Positions 44,951-55,862 of a stretch of DNA of 64,000 nt are shown piece by piece. Within the stretch, counting starts at the first letter, position 1. Each line of letters begins with the position of its first letter. The translations under genes and the position numbers were made by a program. Below the pieces are notes generated by a model that made no database searches, had not been told where the DNA came from, and saw only the letters and a list, made by a program, of their open reading frames with translations. This DNA comes from Armigeres subalbatus (taxonomy: Eukaryota; Arthropoda; Insecta; Diptera; Culicidae), in contig NC_085141.1 of assembly GCF_024139115.2 (NCBI RefSeq), positions 243,899,047-243,963,046 of the forward strand, written 5' to 3'.

Positions 44951-45474
44951 ATATTTGAGGTTATGGCTTTCAGTCTTCTTATGCTCAAAAACGGGTTTTA
45001 CGTTTTTATCCGACGTTTCGGTTACATATATTGTACCTTTATCAAGGAGTTAACTAAGTCCCGTTTTATTGTTACATTGTCTTAGCATAGAACGTTTTGT
45101 CACAACTTTATGTTAAATCGCCCCCTCTATTTTTTGGTAGGGGCTGCGAAATTGAATTTATCCGGGCACCAGAAACTATCGTGTAGTACGTTTTTAGCGC
45201 CACTTCGCCACTAGAATAGAAGTGGCGCTAAAAACGTACTACACGATAGTTCCTGGTGCCCGGATAAATTCAATTTCGCAGCCCCTACCGAAAAATAGAG
45301 GGGGCGATTTAACATAAAGTTGTGACAAAACGTTCTATGCTAAGACAATGTAACAATAAAACGGGACTTAGTTAACTCCTTGATAAAGGTACAATATATG
45401 TAACCGAAACGTCGGATAAAAACGTAAAACCCGTTTTTGAGCATAAGAAGACTGAAAGCCATAACCTCAAATAT
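44951..45474. repeat. Near-perfect inverted repeat, 256-bp arms, 12-base loop
   Basis: Left arm 44951-45206, loop 45207-45218, right arm 45219-45474. Reading the arms against each other I find two mismatches (TTTTTTGG versus TTTTTCGG; CCAGAAAC versus CCAGGAAC). Each arm contains a GACGTTTCGG word (CCGAAACGTC on the other strand). No ORF. See findings. Confidence 0.95.
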
Positions 45475-45694
45475 CACCATCATAGTCGATCTCTCCTAGA
45501 AAATAAATAAAAGTTACAGTTTTGCGTTACTTCGGTATTGAATGGTATGCCCTTGAAAACGCGAGTGAATTTAGTTTTAGATTCCGGGAGCCTTGTCCTT
45601 ATTAAACCCATACATTGCGAAAAATCTTCATATTGGCAATCATTTTTAGACTAACATTTGAAAAGGGTGTAACTGTCAAATTTTCTGGTGCTGC

Positions 45695-46738
45695 TGGTGG
45701 TGCGGGATTTATGGGTGAACGCTCTACCACAGATCAGGTGTTCGCAGTACGTCAGGTATTGCAGAAATGCCGCGAATTCAACGTGAGCACACATCATCTA
45801 TTTATTGACCTCAAAGCCGCATATGATACAATCGATCGGGACCAGCTATGGCAGCTAATGAACGAAAACGGATTTCCGGATAAACTGATAAGGTTGATCA
45901 AGGCGACGATGGATCGGATGATGTGCGTAGTTCGAGTTTCAGGGCCATTCTTGAGTCCCTTCGAAACGCACAGAGGGTTACGGCAAGGTGATGGTCTTTC
46001 GTGTTTGCTATTCAACATCGCTCTGGAGGGAGAAATATGAAGGGCAGGGATTGACACGAATGGTACGATTTTCACGAAGTTCGTCTAGTTATTTGGTTTC
46101 GCCGACGAAATTCATATTATGGCACGTAACTTTGAGAGGATGGGGGAAGCCTACATCAGACTGAAAAGCGAAGCTAAACGGATTGGGCTAATCATCAACA
46201 CGTCGAAGATGAAGTACATGATAGGAAAAGGCACAAGTGAGGACAACGTAAGCCACCCACCACGAGTTTGTATTGGTGGTGACAAAATCGAGGAATTCCT
46301 GTACTTGAGCTCACTGGTGATCTCTGATAATGATATCAGCAGAGAAATTCGGAGACGCATCATGGCAAGAAATCGTACGCACTTTGGACTCCGCAAAACG
46401 CTCCGATCGAATAGAGTTCGCCGCCGTACCAAACTGACGATCTACAAAACGCTTATTAGACCGGTAGTTCTCTACGGATACGAGACCTCAAAAATCGGAA
46501 GACTGCGGTGGGCCGGGCACGTAGCCAGAATGTCGAACAGTAATCCAGTGAAAATGGTTCTCGACAACGATCCGACGGGAACAAGAAGGCGAGGTGCACA
46601 GCGAGCAAGGTGGATCGATCAAGTGGAGGACGATTTGCGGACCCTCCTGGCTGGCGACGCGCAGCCATGGACCGAGCTGAATGGAGAAGACTTTTATGTG
46701 CAGCACAGGCCACTTCGACCTTAGTCTGGTAATAAATA
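45695..46738 (+). mobile_element. RTE-like LINE copy 4, 5'-truncated
   Basis: Homology to copy 2 starts at GCGGGATTTATGGGTGAACG (about 45700) in the RT domain and runs to the family 3' end with tail GGTAATAAATAAACAAA at about 46738. The 5' half is missing, as is usual for LINE copies. About 155 bp are deleted near 46488 (between GAGACCT and AAAATCGG). No target duplication was identified. Confidence 0.9.
45700..46724 (+). pseudogene. RT fragment of RTE-like LINE copy 4
   Basis: Reads AGFMGERSTTDQVFAVRQVL, HLFIDLKAAYDTIDRDQL, RQGDGLSCLLFNIALEGEI, then TGA at 46038-46040 and TAG at 46086-46088 in the same frame. The catalytic motif reads FADE (46098-46109) instead of FADD, an independent loss of function. 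The C-terminal WAGHVARMSNSNPVK and RRGAQRARWIDQVEDDL follow an in-frame deletion. Confidence 0.9.
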
Positions 46739-46822
46739 AACAAAATGCCTGTTCCAAGTGTTTTTTCTCGTTCGTTCGCTGTGTACGTTTTCGCGTTGGC
46801 GTTATTTTCTCCCAGACCCGTT

Positions 46823-47519
46823 ATGGGAGACTCGGTGGCCGATTCGGTCGCGGGAAAAGTGCCTAAGTGCACTGCTCTTGGAGGCGTGGTTAACCCCTCC
46901 AAGCAGCTTTTGTAGAGCAACGTATATTCGTCGTTACCAATCGACGATACCGGAAATCCTCCGAAAAAGAGGAAAAAGCAGCAATCGCAGCTGTCGCAGG
47001 TGCAACCTGAGCGGAAGGAGAAGTGCTCGCCTGTGTTTGTGAAGGGCGATCCGCCGTATTTGCGCCCGGAAATTCGCCAGTTAATCGCTAAAGGGCTGAA
47101 CTGTACATTTTGGCTCTGCAGTGAGGGCGCGAAAATGATGCCGGTTAACAAGGACCACAAGGAGCTGCAATTTTGAGCACGGCACCAGAAACTGACGCAT
47201 GAAGCCGCGCTGCAACAAGTGTGGCAAACCCCATCCGACTGACGAGTGCGACAAAATGGTGGTGGCCGATCTCAAGTGCGCCAACTGTGGCGACAAACAT
47301 CGGGCCACCAAAAAGGGCTGCCCAAAGCGAGCCGAGTTCCTGGAAATCCGGAAGAAGGCTTCCACCAGGACCTTTTCGAAGAAGAACCGTGTTCCTGTAG
47401 TCAACGAGGTGAACTTTCCAACCATCCCGGCTCCCCGTCGTGCGATTCCAATACTCCCACCGTTACAGCCGCACAAGCGACTGCCAGCGGCAGCTGGAGC
47501 GATTCAAGCTCCAGCATAA
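46823..47519 (+). pseudogene. Jockey-like gag fragments with CCHC knuckles
   Basis: Opens MGDSVADSVAGKVPK at 46823; TAG at 46913-46915 breaks it. Further down, DDTGNPPKKRKKQQSQLSQ (basic, nuclear-signal-like) and RQLIAKGLNCTFWLCSEG are readable. After a deletion near 47180 the frame at 47199 gives CNKCGKPHPTDEC and CANCGDKHRATKKGC, the two zinc knuckles, then a Pro-rich tail to 47519. It would bind RNA in the LINE particle. Confidence 0.82.
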
Positions 47520-48559
47520 TCGGCACCATCCACCAGCGAATGCCACCCGCTCCCTCCTCCTGGGTTCCGTCGGCAGTCGGAGAACGAAGCCGACCGGAAG
47601 AATCTGCTCCGCTCTACACTCCGGAACAACTTATGCCGATCTTTGCGCAGCTCGCCACTTGGCTGCGCGGCTGCAAAATCTGTTTCGAGCAGGTCGTCAC
47701 ATGTTCATCATTAAAAATGGCTGCTAGGGTGGGCCTGGTCAACTTAAGGAGAAAGAAATAGACGTGGCGTTCATCACCGAAACGCACCTAAAACCGGAGG
47801 TGAACTTCAACATCCCGGACTTTCGCATTGTGTGACTCGACCGGCCAACCAGGGGAGGTGGTGTGGCTAACGCTCTTCGCTACAACATAAACTGTCGTCT
47901 GCTTCCAAGCTTCTAGCTCAGTGTCATCGAGGCCATCGGTATCGAAATCACCACTTCTGTCGGCACAATCGCGCTCATCGCGGCGTACTGCCTAACCCAA
48001 GCCAAAGTCGGTGACGGCTGATCGGCCGCCCTTCGGAGGGACATCGTCAAGCTAACGCGGAGACATTCATTGCCGGTAATCTGAATGCCAAACATCAAAC
48101 TGGGGCAATAGTCGCGGCAATCGAAACGGCATCATCTGGAGGGACGACATGGAGAAAGGCCATTACAAGATCCTGAACCCGGATTTCCCCACTCGGCTGA
48201 GTCGGTCCGGCGTTCATTCGACAATCGACTTGTACATCACGAACATGAACAACTACATCTCGCAGCCGGCCGTCAACCACTATCCGGGGGTGTTGGAAGT
48301 GGGCTCCTCGGTTAATCGGCATCAGCTGTCCCGGCGAAATTACCATCGAGTCGACAGGGGCCGGTTGCAAAGATACGTGGATGCCAACGTCAACTACGAA
48401 GTGCGGCCGGAAATGTCTGAAGCAATTGATCGGCAGCTGCGTTCCATCTAGGAGGCGATCTAGGTGGCCCGTGACCAACATGTACCGACGGCTAGGCAGT
48501 TAAGCGACACCATAACAATCAATACCTACCTGGTCTGGTCCTAACAATCTATATACTCA

Positions 48560-49537
48560 CCCAAGTAACACCGAAAACATCATTATTAACTAAGATCTAA
48601 TAATGATGTTGAATAAAGGTCGGGAAAATGAAATACAAAACATGTTATGTTCAAGGAAAGCTATGATGAGGTTTGTGTAAAACATACAGCAATTTGATCA
48701 GAGAAGAAGTTTCATACTACATTCTCACAACTTGCTGATAACATGTAAATTTTTGACATTTGTTTGGTTTTTTGAGATGTTTCGTTTTACATTCTCACAA
48801 CATAAAACAAGTCTACAGGAAGATTTTACGAACAATGTCATAACATGTTCATTATTTGACATTTGTTTCGTCAGAATATATACCGCAATGATAGAAGTTT
48901 AACGTAATTTCAACATCTTTTAAGATTAATGTTATGAAAGTTCTTCATCGACCCTGTTGTTTATCGGCAACTCGCCATATTGTTTTTCTTTTGCAGATTC
49001 GAGAATTTGTTTACATATCAATTTCAAAATAATGCTTTGGCATAGTTATATTTTTCTACAATCAATGGCGCATGAATTTAGGAGAAGTAAAATGAAAAGT
49101 TAGCCAATGAAACATGAGCCGCATATAATGTTTTGACCGAGACTTCGAAACAAATTTGATTTATTTATTCAGTTTGTATATGATTATTAATATTATTAAA
49201 ATGGTGTTCATCATTTCATGCATGCTTGTTTTCATTCGTTTTTGGTATAAAATTTATTTCTTTGTACGTGTTGATCAGCATTTTTGTTTTGGTATTCAAT
49301 TTGACAGAACCATGTTGAAAGTCGGTTACTGAAAACATCCTTAGTACTTAAGTTTAGTCTTGTGAATGTGCAATCAAAAACAAGGTTGCAACTGAAAGAT
49401 GTTGAAAATATCGATAATTTTTGCGCTGTTTGAGTCGTGTGAAAGTAATCAAAGCAGTTTTTCATACCGAAACGAAACATACTATATGTTCGAAAGATGT
49501 ATTTTTTACACTCATACAACAAACCGTGTTACTTGGG
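48560..49537. mobile_element. TIR element, CCCAAGTAACAC ends, 2-bp duplication (978 bp)
   Basis: Ends CCCAAGTAACACCG (left) and reverse complement CCCAAGTAACACGG (right). Flanked by CA at 48558-48559 and 49538-49539. Removing the element and one CA rejoins the Jockey-like reading frame exactly. The interior has repeated words ACATTCTCACAAC and CATAACATGTT and no transposase. Related by its ends to 36967-37707. Confidence 0.8.
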
Positions 49538-49716
49538 CACCAAAGATTTGATTCGATTGCGGGATGTCACTCGCAGGCACTTTCAGCGTACTAGACTGGT
49601 GGACCTCAAAAATAACGATTTCTCGAACAAGATCCGCATTATCCCAGACTATGTAAAGCCGTTCTGGAAAATGACCAAAATACTAAAATCCAAGCCTCGG
49701 CCCATTCCGGCCCATT

Positions 49717-52700
49717 ATTATTATTATTTATTCAGACTAAGGCCGAAGTGGCCTGTGCGGTATATAAGAGTCTTCTCCATTCGGCTCGGTCCATGGCTAC
49801 ACGTCGCCAACCACGCAGTCTACGGAGGGTCCGCAAGTCATCTTCCACCTGATCGATCCACCTTGCCCGCTGCGCACCTCGCTTTCTTGTACCCGTCGGA
49901 TCGTTGTCGAGAACCATTTTCACCGGATTACTGTCCGACATTCTGGCTACGTGCCCGGCCCACCACAGTCGTCCGATTTTCGCGGTGTGAACGATGGATG
50001 GTTCTCCCAACAGCTGTTGCAACTCGTGGTTCATTCGCCTCCTCCACGTACCGTCCGCCATCTGCACCCCACCATAGATGGTACGCAGCACTTTCCTTTC
50101 GAAAACTCCGGGTGCGCGTTGGTCCTCCACGAGCATCGTCCAGGTCTCGTGTCCGTAGAGGACTACCGGTCTAATGAGCGTTTTGTAGATTGTCAGTTTG
50201 GTACGGCGGCGAACTCTATTCGATCGGAGCGTCTTGCGGAGTCCAAAGTACGTACGATTTCCAGCCACTATACGTCTCCGAATTTATCTGCTGGTATCAT
50301 TTTCGGCAGTCACCAGTGAGCCCAAGTACACTAATTCTTCTACCACCTCGATTTCGTCACCACCGATGCCAACTCGCGGTGGGTGGCTCACATTGTCTTC
50401 TCTTGAACCTCTTCCTATCATGTACTTCGTCTTCGACGTGTTGATGACTAGTCCGATCCGCTTGGCTTCCCTCTTCAGTCTAATGTAGGCTTCTTCCATC
50501 TTCTTAAAGTTACGTGCCATAATATCTATGTCGTCGGCGAAGCCAAATAGCTGGACGGACTTATTGAAAATTGTACCACTCGTGTTAATCCTTGCTCTTC
50601 GTATTACCCCTCCAAAGCGATGTTGAATAGCAGACACGAAAGACCATCACTTTGCCGTAACCCTCTGCGGGTTTCGAAGGGACTCGAGAATGCCCCCGAA
50701 ACTCGAACTACGCGCATCACCCGATCCATCGTCCCTTTGATCAACCGTGTCAGTTTATCCGGAAATCCGTTTTCGTGCATAAGCTGCCATAGCTGGTCCC
50801 GATCGATTGTATCATATGCGGCTTTGAAGTCGATGAATAGATGATGTGTGGGCACGTTGTATTCGCGGCACTTCTGCAGTACTTGGCGAATAGCGAACAC
50901 CGTGGTGGAGCGTTCGCCCATAAATCCCGCCTGGTACTGCCCCACGAACTCCCTTGCAATTGGTGCTAGTCAACGGCATAAAATTTGGGAGAGTACCTTG
51001 TAGGCGGCGTTCAGCAATGTGATTGCGCGGTAGTTGCTACAATCCAGCTTATCGCCCTTTTTGTAGATGGGACATACGACACCTTCCGTCCACTCCTGCG
51101 GCAAAACTTCCTCCTCCCAAATCTTGGTAATGACCCAGTGCAGCGCTCTAGCCAGTGCCTCACCACCGTGTTTAAATAGCTCTCCTGGTAGTTGGTCAAC
51201 CTCAGGGGCTTTGTTGTTCTTCAGCCGGCCAATCTCCTCCTGGATTTCTTGGAGATCCGGAGCCGGTAGAATTATGTCCTGCGCGCGTTCCCCCAGGTCC
51301 ATCACCATACCGCCATCTTCGTCTGCCACATCGCCATCCAGGTGTTCTTCGTAGTGCTGCCGCCACCTTTGGATCACCTCACGCTCGTTCGTAAGAAGGT
51401 TCCCGTTTATGTCCTTACACATATCAGGCTGTGGCACGTGGCCCTTACGTGAACGGTTCAACTTCTCATAGAACTTTCGTGTGTTATTAGCGCGGTACAG
51501 TTGCTCCGTCTCTTCACGGTCTCGATCTTCCTGCTGACGCTTTTTCCTCCGGAAAATCGAGGTTTGTCTGTTCCGCGCCCGTTTATATCGTGCCTCGTTC
51601 GCCCTGCGGTGTTGCAGCAATCTCGCCCATGCTTCTCTTCTACTAACTGCTCACATTCGCCGTCATACCAGTCGTTTATCTGATCCGGGGGCACCGTGCC
51701 AAGTGCAGCGGTTGCGGTGCTACCAATGGCGGATCGAATATCTCTCCAGCCATCTTCAAGAGACGCTGCGCCTAGCTGCTCTTCCGTTGGGAGTGCCACT
51801 TGCAGCTGCTGCGCGTATTCTTGGGCTAGTCTACCGTCTTGTAGCCGCCCAAAATTAAGCCGCGGCGTCCGACTTCGACGCGTGTTGTACACCGTCGAGA
51901 GTTTTGAGCGCAGGCATACTGCAACGAGGTAGTGGTCGGATCCCATATTCGCACTGCGGTAAGTGCGAACGTTCGTGATGTCGGATAAGAATTTACCGTC
52001 GATTAGAACGTGGTCGATTTGGTTTTCCGTTTCTTGACAACAGACTATCCGGTCCGATGACCGGTCTATACATTTCCTCTCTTCCTACCTGCGCGTTCAT
52101 GTCACCGATGACGATTTTGACGTCCCGCAGTGGGCATCCATCGTATGTCTGCTCCAGCTGTGCGTAGAACGCTTCTTTCTCGTCGTCGGGTCTCCCTTCG
52201 TGTGGGCAGTGCACGTTGATGATGCTATAGTTGAAGAAACGGCCTTTAATCCTCAGCTTGCACATCCTTGCGTTGATTGGCTGCCACCCAATCACGCGTT
52301 GACGCATCTTACCCAGCACTATGAAGCCGGTTCCCAGCTCGTTGGTGGTGCCACAGCTTTGGTAGAAGGTAGCCGCCCGATACCCGCTTTTCCACACTTT
52401 CTGTCCTGTCCAGCAAATCTCCTGCAGCGCTACGACGTCGAAGTTGCGGGGATGTAATTCATCGTAGATCATCCTGTCGCAACCTGCGAAACCTAGCGAC
52501 TTGCAGTTCCATGTTCCAAGCTTCCAATCGTGATCCTTTATTCGTCGCCTAGGTCTTTGCCGATTATATCGAGTCGCATTATCTCTTATATTGTTCGTAA
52601 TTATTGGTTTTAAAGGCGGCTTATTGGGCCTGCGCAAACCTCCTGTCTCGCCGGAGGGCCATCGTGTCAGGGCTGTTTAGTGTCCCACCTAACACCAGGA

Positions 52701-52875
52701 CTTGGGCTTGTGCGCTTTGAGCGGCACACGGTCGCTTTGGCGGAGCCTACATGCAGCTTTTTATAGAGGTTTAACAGGGCCCACTGTCAAACCCCACCAC
52801 ATCCTAGGCAGGCGCCACAACTCGCAGAAGGCCTGGGGAGGGATCGTCAAGCCCTTGGACATAGTCCCTGCTGCC
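49717..52875 (-). mobile_element. RTE-like LINE copy 3, full 5' leader, 16-bp TSD
   Basis: Flanked by CCCATTCCGGCCCATT at 49701-49716 and 52876-52891. The 5' leader (52640-52875) begins GCAGCAGGGACTATG on the minus strand, the 3' tail is (AAT)n at 49717-49735. It sits in the Jockey-like RT. About 3.16 kb long. Dead through several indels. Confidence 0.95.
49732..52637 (-). pseudogene. Endonuclease-RT of RTE-like LINE copy 3
   Basis: Starts MRRPNKPPLK at 52637 and keeps the complete endonuclease N-terminus (NFDVVALQEICW, the stretch deleted in copy 2). A deletion of over 100 bp near 52037 (after GPDSL) shifts the frame. 51946-51458 and 51620-50970 give the connection region in two frames, 50945-50604 and 50637-50284 the RT (HLFIDFKAAYDTIDRDQL; GFADDIDIMA near 50530-50555), 50268-49732 the C-terminus (WAGHVARMSDSNPVK). 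Small frameshifts separate these blocks. The catalytic DD is intact. Confidence 0.92.
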
Positions 52876-53650
52876 CCCATTCCGGCCCATTCCACATCCT
52901 ATTAGACATTAGGATCGCTTGATAACTCCTGCAGAGAAGATGAAATAGATCATCACTTCGACAGCTCACACAATCTTGGAAAGAACATCATCAGTCCACA
53001 CGAAGCAGCCGTTAACGAGTATTCACACAACATTAATCTGACTCCCAACGACTTCTCGGAGGAGTTGGAGATCTAATCTGGCAAATTGGCGGCCTATATC
53101 AAATCATCGAAGAACATGAAGGCCCCATGTTTTGATAACATTCTGAATCTCGACCTCAAACACATTCGAGTGCTCCGTTCTTAAAGCACCTTTCACTGAT
53201 CTTTAATCAGTGTCTATGGCTCAGCTACTTTCCATCGTCCTGGAAGTCAGCGAAAGTCATTCCCATCCGTAATCCTGGGAAGGATCCTTCCTCCCCCAAA
53301 AGTTATCGTTCCATCATCCTTCCCTCAGGATTATCGAAGCTATTCGAAAAAGCTATTCATCACCGGTTTTTTGAGTCTGCCAAAAATCTCACCATCTTGC
53401 TCGAGGAACAGTTTGGTTTCGGACGTGGTCGATCAACCGTACACCAACTGACCCGAGTTACCAACTTCCTCAGACGAAACAAGTTTGTCTCAAAAACATC
53501 CGTCATGGCCTTACTCGATGTCGAGAAGGCATTTGACAATGTATGGCATGATGGCCGGGTGTACAAACTACAACGCTACAATCTTCCCAGCTACCTGGTG
53601 AAAATCATCAACAATTATCCGAAGGCGCGAACTCTATCTCGCTATTTGAA

Positions 53651-53900
53651 AATTAAATTGGCGCAATTGTTAAATAATGGGTTAATTGTTGTAGAAGATT
53701 TTTTTGTTCAAGAACAAACTCAAACTCGGCCATTTCGCTTCCATAACGGCTGCCATTTAGAAGTTTTGCGAGTTTAAGAATTTTTATTAGAGAATTTGAG
53801 TAAAGTTCAGTTTGTCGAGCTTTTATTCTGTTGTCTGCTCTCGCGAATTTCATTTTCAAATAGTGTAGTGTAATTTTTGTCGAACTACTCTTTATCTGTT
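53651..53900. other. Unassigned sequence after the truncated Jockey-like LINE
   Basis: AT-rich; begins where RT similarity stops. It may be the upstream end of whatever element contributes the ORF at 53916-54299. No boundary found. Confidence 0.4.
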
Positions 53901-53915
53901 TAATGTTTATCATTA

Positions 53916-54299
53916 ATGTTTCGCGTTGGACTTCCAGCGCGTGGCGCTTTTTTCATAGCCGTAAAAAGCAAAGCCGCGCGGAGGTACGTTGGCCCTTGTC
54001 CGGAGGGACAAATCAACCCGGGAAGCACGACATCTGTCGACACATCTCACGAGGAAATCGGAGGCCTTCCGTCCAGCCACCACCTACTTCGCAACTTTAG
54101 TTCGGCCATACTTGCAAGGGCTGATCAGCTACGCACCATCCTGCAGCTAAGCGATTCTTCTGTCGCCGCCATCGTCAAGGACAGCTTCGCCGCCATCGCC
54201 ACGAACAGGTTCGACGCCATCGTTCCGAACCGGTTCGCCGCCATCGCGTCGGCGAAACCCAGCAAGTCGACGAAGAAGAAAACCTGCGCAGGTATGTGA
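53916..54299 (+). CDS. Unidentified 127-codon ORF ending at a splice-donor-like site
   Basis: MFRVGLPARGAFFIAVKSKA to STKKKTCAG. Residues ~80-112 contain an imperfect internal repeat (AAIVKDSFAAIATNRFDAIV PNRFAAIA split over two lines), and the end is basic (KPSKSTKKK). The last sense codons run into CAG|GTATGT, a good splice-donor match at 54291-54297, so it could be a first coding exon of a gene or of a retroelement. No family recognised. GC content is higher than in the flanks. Confidence 0.25.
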   Translation: MFRVGLPARGAFFIAVKSKAARRYVGPCPEGQINPGSTTSVDTSHEEIGGLPSSHHLLRNFSSAILARADQLRTILQLSDSSVAAIVKDSFAAIATNRFDAIVPNRFAAIASAKPSKSTKKKTCAGM

Positions 54300-54576
54300 C
54301 TAGTGTGTAGACATGGCCATGATCTAAAGAAACGTTTCCATTTCCGTACCAATTCCAAATAAGTGTTCAACCCGAAACAAATAAATCCCATGAATTTTAA
54401 GTAAGAAGATCGAGTAGTTCCCTTTTAGTTCCTTTCCTAAAGATCGCTCAGTTTGCCTTCCGTTCCGTTCCGTTATCTACTTCGGTTCTTCACCTTGCAT
54501 AATTTCTGCCGGGATTTGTTGGCGGGTTGGAAGAGTTTGAGAGTTTGAGTAACGTAACTTGGGAGGTGGACAAGTT
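54300..54576. other. Unassigned spacer
   Basis: No gene or bounded element. A GTTCCGTTCCGTT run at 54462-54474 and a repeated GAGAGTTTGAG word at 54532-54548 are the only patterns. Confidence 0.4.
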
Positions 54577-54910
54577 GGAGCAGCAGGGACTATGTCCAAG
54601 GGCTTGACGACCCCTCCCCATGGCCACTGCGAGTTAGGGGGCCTGCCTAGGATGTGGTGGGGTTTGACAGTGGGCTCTGTTAAACCTCTACAAAAAGCTG
54701 CATGTGTCCATAAGCAGGCCCTATCAAACCCAGTCAACACATGAACGTATATGGTGTCGTGTAGGATGCTGGAGTGCAGGCGATAGATGTACTTTTCCAC
54801 ACAACATCTATGTGTATCGTCTCCAATTTAGCATCTTGTTTTGCACCATGTGCGATTTTATGTAGACTGGGAAACGAACGTGTGCCGCTCAAAGCGCACA
54901 AGCCCAACAC
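54577..54910 (+). mobile_element. RTE-like LINE leader fragment, interrupted
   Basis: GCAGCAGGGACTATGTCCAA at 54581 begins a copy of the RTE-like leader (as at 39948), continuing through TTTGACAGTGGGCTCTGTTA and AAAAAGCTGCATG to about 54728, then resuming after a 143-bp insert with GTGTGCCGCTCAAAGCGCAC to ~54910. Only the leader is present, so it is a 3'-truncated fragment (copy 5). Confidence 0.85.
54729..54871. mobile_element. CCCAGT-ended MITE (143 bp), 2-bp duplication
   Basis: Ends CCCAGTCAACACAT and reverse complement CCCAGTCTACATAA. Alignment of the interrupted leader to intact leaders keeps the length only if a 2-bp duplication (AA) is assumed. Same ends as 9621-11583 (CCCAGTCAACAT). 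Contains an internal inverted word (CATCTAT / ATAGATG). Confidence 0.72.
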
Positions 54911-54911
54911 G

Positions 54912-55360
54912 AGTGCCAACCGGCACATTAGGATTAATACCAGTGAGATCCTGATTACGGTATACTGGTCAATGCAAGTGATACACACGCGCGCGAAAGT
55001 AATGCAAAATAAACGACATGTAATAAAATGAACGTAAATTTACATTCTTACTTAACGTCAAATAGAGATAAAATAAGGGTTGCTGAATAACATTAGCTTT
55101 CCGATTACTATCAATTATTTTCAATTTAAATCCCGTTTCTTTTTTACTTTTCTTACGTTAATGAAATGATAACGCGGGCGCCTAATCCGAAATTCAAATG
55201 AACAATCGCTCGCTTTGAGCGATTGATTGTTTATTCTCGCGAAGAATGAACAATTGAACAAATTAAGGAAATGCTAATACTGCTGTGTAGAAGTTTCATA
55301 GGTCACATCACTTTCCATGGTGAATCCCGATCTATGTTACTGATTACCCCACCCAACTAA
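54912..55360. other. Intergenic, nothing recognised
   Basis: AT-rich sequence; a short inverted pair CGCTCGCTTTGAGCG lies near 55208-55223. Nothing else. Confidence 0.45.
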
Positions 55361-55645
55361 CACTACTTCCTTCCCGCGGTAAATGTGGAGATGCAGAGGT
55401 ATTCTCGGTCTCTAGTAGCAACAATTACCACACACTCACATTCCCTCCCTTTCCCAACTGACTGTAAGGACTTGGCCGGCGCCGTTATTGATCAACATTT
55501 GCGAGCTGCTGAAACGTGCACTTCGAGAATAGTTGGTAAATCCCAACCACTTGGATCGTAGTGCAATTTGCACCAGTTCTGATCAATCACGGAGTAGCAA
55601 CCATTGATATGTACAGTCAGTCTAAGCTAAGCTAAGCTAAGCGTA
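55361..55645 (+). repeat. LINE 3'-end-like repeat with (TAAGC)n tail, copy A
   Basis: Words GGAGATGCAGAGGTATTCTC, TGACTGTAAGGACTTGGCCG and GGCGCCGTTATTGATCAACA, ending in CTAAGCTAAGCTAAGCTAAGC at 55622-55642. The first ~140 bp recur at 59780-59905 (GAGATGCACAGGATTTCTCG, TGACTGTGAGGACGTGGCCG). The short-repeat tail suggests the 3' end of a LINE; no coding part is attached. Confidence 0.6.
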
Positions 55646-55862
55646 ACTTGGGTGGTGGCCAAGTTGGGGAAAGCACTTGGCACAAAGCATTATTTTAAGT
55701 TTCAGCCAGCGACCGTTCGAGTGACCCCTGAGGAGAGAAGTCGAGAATAAATCGGGCAAAACAACTCGACCAGTGGTCTTCCGGATCCCGGAAGTGGCGG
55801 TTAAGCCGCCAGTTATAATTAAACCTCGAGCTGAAGCTACGAACGGTTACAATAGTAGTTAG

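Larger units (their letters stand above)
44597..45599. mobile_element. Fold-back TIR element with TA duplication (1003 bp)
   Basis: Ends AGGACAAGCCTCCCGGAATC (left) and, reverse complemented, AGGACAAGGCTCCCGGAATC. Inverted similarity continues for about 100 bp at reduced identity (CTCGCG, CAATACGGAAGCAAC / CAATACCGAAGTAAC). Flanked by TA at 44595-44596 and 45600-45601. The centre is a near-perfect hairpin (44951-45474) and the left arm holds a 147-bp hAT MITE. No coding capacity. Confidence 0.8.
47755..53645 (+). pseudogene. Jockey-like endonuclease and RT fragments
   Basis: 47755-47835 reads DVAFITETHLKPEVNFNIPD, the APE endonuclease start with its glutamate. 48149-48451 reads RSGVHSTIDLYITN and the linker before RT. 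After the 978-bp insertion, DLIRLRDVTRRHFQRTR (49545-49600) continues; after LINE copy 3 the RT follows: DFSEELEI, WKSAKVIPIRNPGKDPSSPKSYR (53250-53310), EEQFGFGRGRSTVHQLTRV and VMALLDVEKAFDNVWHDG (to ~53560). The palm YADD motif is absent because the fragment ends near 53645. Stops and shifts occur throughout. Confidence 0.85.
46742..53650 (+). mobile_element. Decayed Jockey-like LINE, split by two later insertions
   Basis: Gag, endonuclease and RT fragments in order on the plus strand. Two clean later insertions: a 978-bp TIR element (48560-49537) and RTE-like LINE copy 3 (49717-52875). The Jockey-like coding sequence rejoins across both (ILTKDLIRL; LKSKPRPIPHIL). Internal deletions removed the middle of gag and part of the endonuclease, and the 3' half of RT ends abruptly near 53645. 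CX2CX3H zinc knuckles and the RT words place it in the Jockey clade; it may be near Juan elements of Aedes. Confidence 0.85.

Noticed and set aside
45020..45110. Active hammerhead ribozyme
   Set aside because: The GAAAC...GTC half fits but the CTGANGA half does not (TTGATAA), so activity cannot be claimed; kept as a motif-level observation only.
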